The position numbers and the translations under genes were made by a program. Positions 6,650-8,160 of a stretch of 8,160 nt of DNA are shown here, piece by piece. The notes under the pieces are model-generated. The model did not search any database and had not been told where the DNA came from. It saw nothing but the letters and a program-made list of their open reading frames with translations. The number at the start of each line of letters is the position of its first letter. Within the stretch, counting starts at the first letter, position 1. This DNA comes from Altererythrobacter sp. Its GTDB lineage: Bacteria; Pseudomonadota; Alphaproteobacteria; Sphingomonadales; Sphingomonadaceae. The stretch lies in the NCBI GenBank assembly GCA_023299945.1, contig JALZVZ010000259.1, positions 1-8,160 on the forward strand, given 5' to 3'.

Positions 6650-6963
6650 GAGCGGTTCTTCCCCGGCAAATCGCCTTCAAACCCCTTGACCATAATCGCC
6701 TCGCCCGTGCTGCCATCCTCGCGATATTTGGCAATAGCGAGATATTCCGGCGATGTCGCCCAAGCCATCATCGCCTCTTGGCTGGGGAACTCCAATAGGA
6801 CAGAGCGCGTGTGCTTCCACTCCCCCGATAGCGGCACAGGCTCCTCATCCGCGCTCAGCAATTTGCCGTCAAACTTGTCAAACACATCGAAAAACGCTGC
6901 GTCATATTTGTCGTAGGATGCACGGTCATGAATGGTGAAACGGGCGAGGATGTAGATGGGCAT
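6646..6963 (-). CDS. DUF1330-family protein
   Basis: This 105-residue protein has the typical DUF1330 features. It opens with a strand MPIYILARFTIHD, then DRASYDKYDAAF, a central GKLLSADEEPVPLSGEW (33-49), and ends with FPSQEAMMAWATSPEYLAIA (59-78) before a final strand. Members adopt a ferredoxin-like alpha/beta fold like the dimeric alpha/beta-barrel proteins and have no settled biochemical role. A GGAG sits 10 bases before the ATG, inside the end of the upstream gene, and the gap to that gene is 5 bases. Downstream it overlaps the YjdM-like gene by 4 bases. The spacing makes it part of the transcript that begins with isovaleryl-CoA dehydrogenase. Confidence 0.85.
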   Translation of the reverse strand: MPIYILARFTIHDRASYDKYDAAFFDVFDKFDGKLLSADEEPVPLSGEWKHTRSVLLEFPSQEAMMAWATSPEYLAIAKYREDGSTGEAIMVKGFEGDLPGKNRS

Positions 6964-6968
6964 CAGGC

Positions 6969-7331
6969 TTAAACTCCAATCAGCTCACGCTTGCGAAAAT
7001 ATTTGTGAGCCGCGAAAAACACAAACACGGCAAAAGTGCTTTGGAATAACAGTGAAAACAAAAATTCTTCATAGCCAATCAGTAATGTGTACCCATTCAC
7101 TATTACGTTGGAAGCCATGATCGCGACGCCCAACCAAATCCCCCAGCGCTCGCGCATCCAAATCAATGCTGCCGCAAGAGGATCTAAGAAGGTAAGGCTA
7201 GTCCAATACACATTGAAGGGCAGCGGACGAAACTCATATGGTAACCAGCCACCGTTATACATATCCAATATATGGGTCGTCGTTCCAATCAAGAAACCCA
7301 TTGTCCAAATGATTTTGGCTATGGTTGGCAT
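6969..7331 (-). CDS. Small four-helix membrane protein of unknown function
   Basis: With the ATG at 7331 this is a 120-residue membrane protein with four hydrophobic segments (about 4-20, 42-59, 63-85 and 90-108). Conserved-looking polar positions are THILDMYNGGWLP (19-31), NVYWTSLTFLDPLAA (40-54) and SNVIVNGY (74-81). I do not recognise a named family. The frame is open further upstream to a TTG at 7358, which would overlap isovaleryl-CoA dehydrogenase by 17 bases. I prefer the ATG, which starts 10 bases after that gene's stop with GGGGTGA about 12 bases before it. The gene is strikingly AT-rich for its surroundings: the row 7021-7080 has 21 G+C of 60 and 7261-7320 has 23, against 41 of 60 in 7441-7500 of the dehydrogenase. 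This hints at later acquisition. Confidence 0.72.
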   Translation of the reverse strand: MPTIAKIIWTMGFLIGTTTHILDMYNGGWLPYEFRPLPFNVYWTSLTFLDPLAAALIWMRERWGIWLGVAIMASNVIVNGYTLLIGYEEFLFSLLFQSTFAVFVFFAAHKYFRKRELIGV

Positions 7332-7341
7332 CAAGCCCGAT

Positions 7342-8160
7342 TCACCCCGCCGCCCCAATCAATTCGCGCCCGATCAGCATCCGGCGAATTTCATTCGTGC
7401 CGGCGCCAATGTCGAGCAATTTTGCATCGCGCAAATACCGCTCCACCGGCCAGTCGAGCGTATAACCCGCGCCGCCCAATGCCTGCACGCTTTCCGCAGC
7501 GACCTTGAACGCATTCTCGCTCGATAGCAGGATAACACCCGCTGCATCAAAGCGCGTTGTCTCGCCATTGTCGCACGCCTTTGCCACGGCATAAGTGTAG
7601 GCGCGGGCTGATTGCAGGGCGACATACATATCGGCGACTTTGGCTTGCATCAGTTGGAACGAACCGATGGGTTTGCCAAACTGGTGCCGCTCACGCAGAT
7701 AGGGAATAACCGTGTCGAGGCACGCCTGCATAATGCCCAATTGGATGCCGGACAAAACCACGCGCTCATAATCCAAGCCCGACATCAAAACGCCGACGCC
7801 GCCGTTCAATGGCCCCATCACGTTTTCTTCCGGCACGAGGCAATTGTCGAACACCAGCTCTGCCGTTGGCGAGCCGCGCATGCCCATCTTCTCAATCTTC
7901 TGCCCAATGGAAAAGCCCGGCATATCCTTCTCGATCAAAAACGCTGTGATCCCGCGCGATCCGGCATGACCATCGGTTTTTGCATAGACCACCAAAGTGT
8001 CAGCGGCACTGGCATTGGTGATCCAAAACTTCGTGCCATTGAGCATATATCCGCCAGAGGCAGCTTCTGCTTTCAGCTTCATAGAGACAACGTCAGAGCC
8101 CGCGCCCGCCTCTGACATGGCGAGCGAACCGACATGGTCGCCGCTGATCAAACCGGGAAG
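7342..8160 (-). CDS. ivd: Isovaleryl-CoA dehydrogenase, C-terminal part
   Basis: The frame runs off the right edge, and 272 residues of the C-terminal part are visible. It is an acyl-CoA dehydrogenase: [12 protein letters not shown] (13-24 of the fragment) is the FAD/substrate signature, and [12 protein letters not shown] and [20 protein letters not shown] are the second-domain and C-terminal signatures. The isovaleryl type is supported by the catalytic base. A glutamate lies in [11 protein letters not shown] (E at fragment residue 132), where isovaleryl-CoA dehydrogenase has its base, while the classical YEGT position reads [11 protein letters not shown] with no glutamate. The enzyme oxidises isovaleryl-CoA to 3-methylcrotonyl-CoA and passes electrons to ETF. 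It is the first visible gene of the operon that leads to mccB. A related branched-chain acyl-CoA dehydrogenase cannot be fully ruled out. Confidence 0.93.
   Translation of the reverse strand, partial: LPGLISGDHVGSLAMSEAGAGSDVVSMKLKAEAASGGYMLNGTKFWITNASAADTLVVYAKTDGHAGSRGITAFLIEKDMPGFSIGQKIEKMGMRGSPTAELVFDNCLVPEENVMGPLNGGVGVLMSGLDYERVVLSGIQLGIMQACLDTVIPYLRERHQFGKPIGSFQLMQAKVADMYVALQSARAYTYAVAKACDNGETTRFDAAGVILLSSENAFKVAAESVQALGGAGYTLDWPVERYLRDAKLLDIGAGTNEIRRMLIGRELIGAAG

Noticed and set aside
7612..8115. + strand open frame of 167 residues opposite ivd
   Set aside because: Antisense shadow of a clear acyl-CoA dehydrogenase; the composition (many His, Gln, Arg) is typical of a reverse frame.
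1..8160. Defence, toxin-antitoxin, phage, insertion sequence, CRISPR or RNA genes
   Set aside because: I looked on both strands and saw no transposase, integrase, nuclease, direct-repeat array, tRNA-like or rRNA-like sequence; the region looks like normal metabolic chromosome.

Overview
The window reads as ordinary chromosome of an alphaproteobacterium. The protein styles (a BaiN/YhiN-type flavoprotein, a DUF2306 membrane protein, and a liu-type leucine pathway with small companion genes) look most like the Sphingomonadales, for example the Erythrobacter/Altererythrobacter group. That placement is an impression from protein sequence, not a tested result. Genes are tightly packed, with 4-base start/stop overlaps and no sign of phage, insertion sequences, CRISPR, tRNA or rRNA.

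Left part, + strand (1-2213): the end of an AI-2E/PerM-type membrane transporter, a membrane-embedded M50-type zinc metalloprotease, and a BaiN/YhiN-type FAD oxidoreductase. The first gap is 3 bases and the second junction overlaps by 4, so the three genes look like one transcript. The oxidoreductase stop overlaps the stop of a convergent TetR regulator by 4 bases.

Middle part, - strand (2210-4240): a TetR-family regulator, a short PlsC-type acyltransferase with a TTG start behind a strong ribosome binding site, and a DUF2306 multi-pass membrane protein. The 129-base gap upstream of tetR holds the most structured non-coding DNA of the window. An interrupted palindrome there is centred on AGTATACT and lies over the likely -10 region of tetR, which suggests an operator. 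It also holds a short GC-rich hairpin just after the acyltransferase stop.

Right part, - strand (8160-4319, read right to left): the C-terminal two thirds of isovaleryl-CoA dehydrogenase, a small four-helix membrane protein of low GC, a DUF1330 protein, a PhnA/YjdM-type protein without the usual zinc-ribbon cysteines, the carboxyltransferase (beta) subunit of methylcrotonoyl-CoA carboxylase, and an unrecognised 117-residue protein. Isovaleryl-CoA dehydrogenase and methylcrotonoyl-CoA carboxylase catalyse consecutive steps of leucine breakdown (isovaleryl-CoA to 3-methylcrotonyl-CoA to 3-methylglutaconyl-CoA). The biotin-carrying alpha subunit (mccA) is not in the window. The small genes between and after the two enzymes have no obvious role in leucine catabolism.

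I found no convincing novel system. The points most worth checking are the tetR operator, the low-GC membrane gene inside the leucine operon, the cysteine-poor YjdM protein, and the unknown gene translationally linked to mccB.
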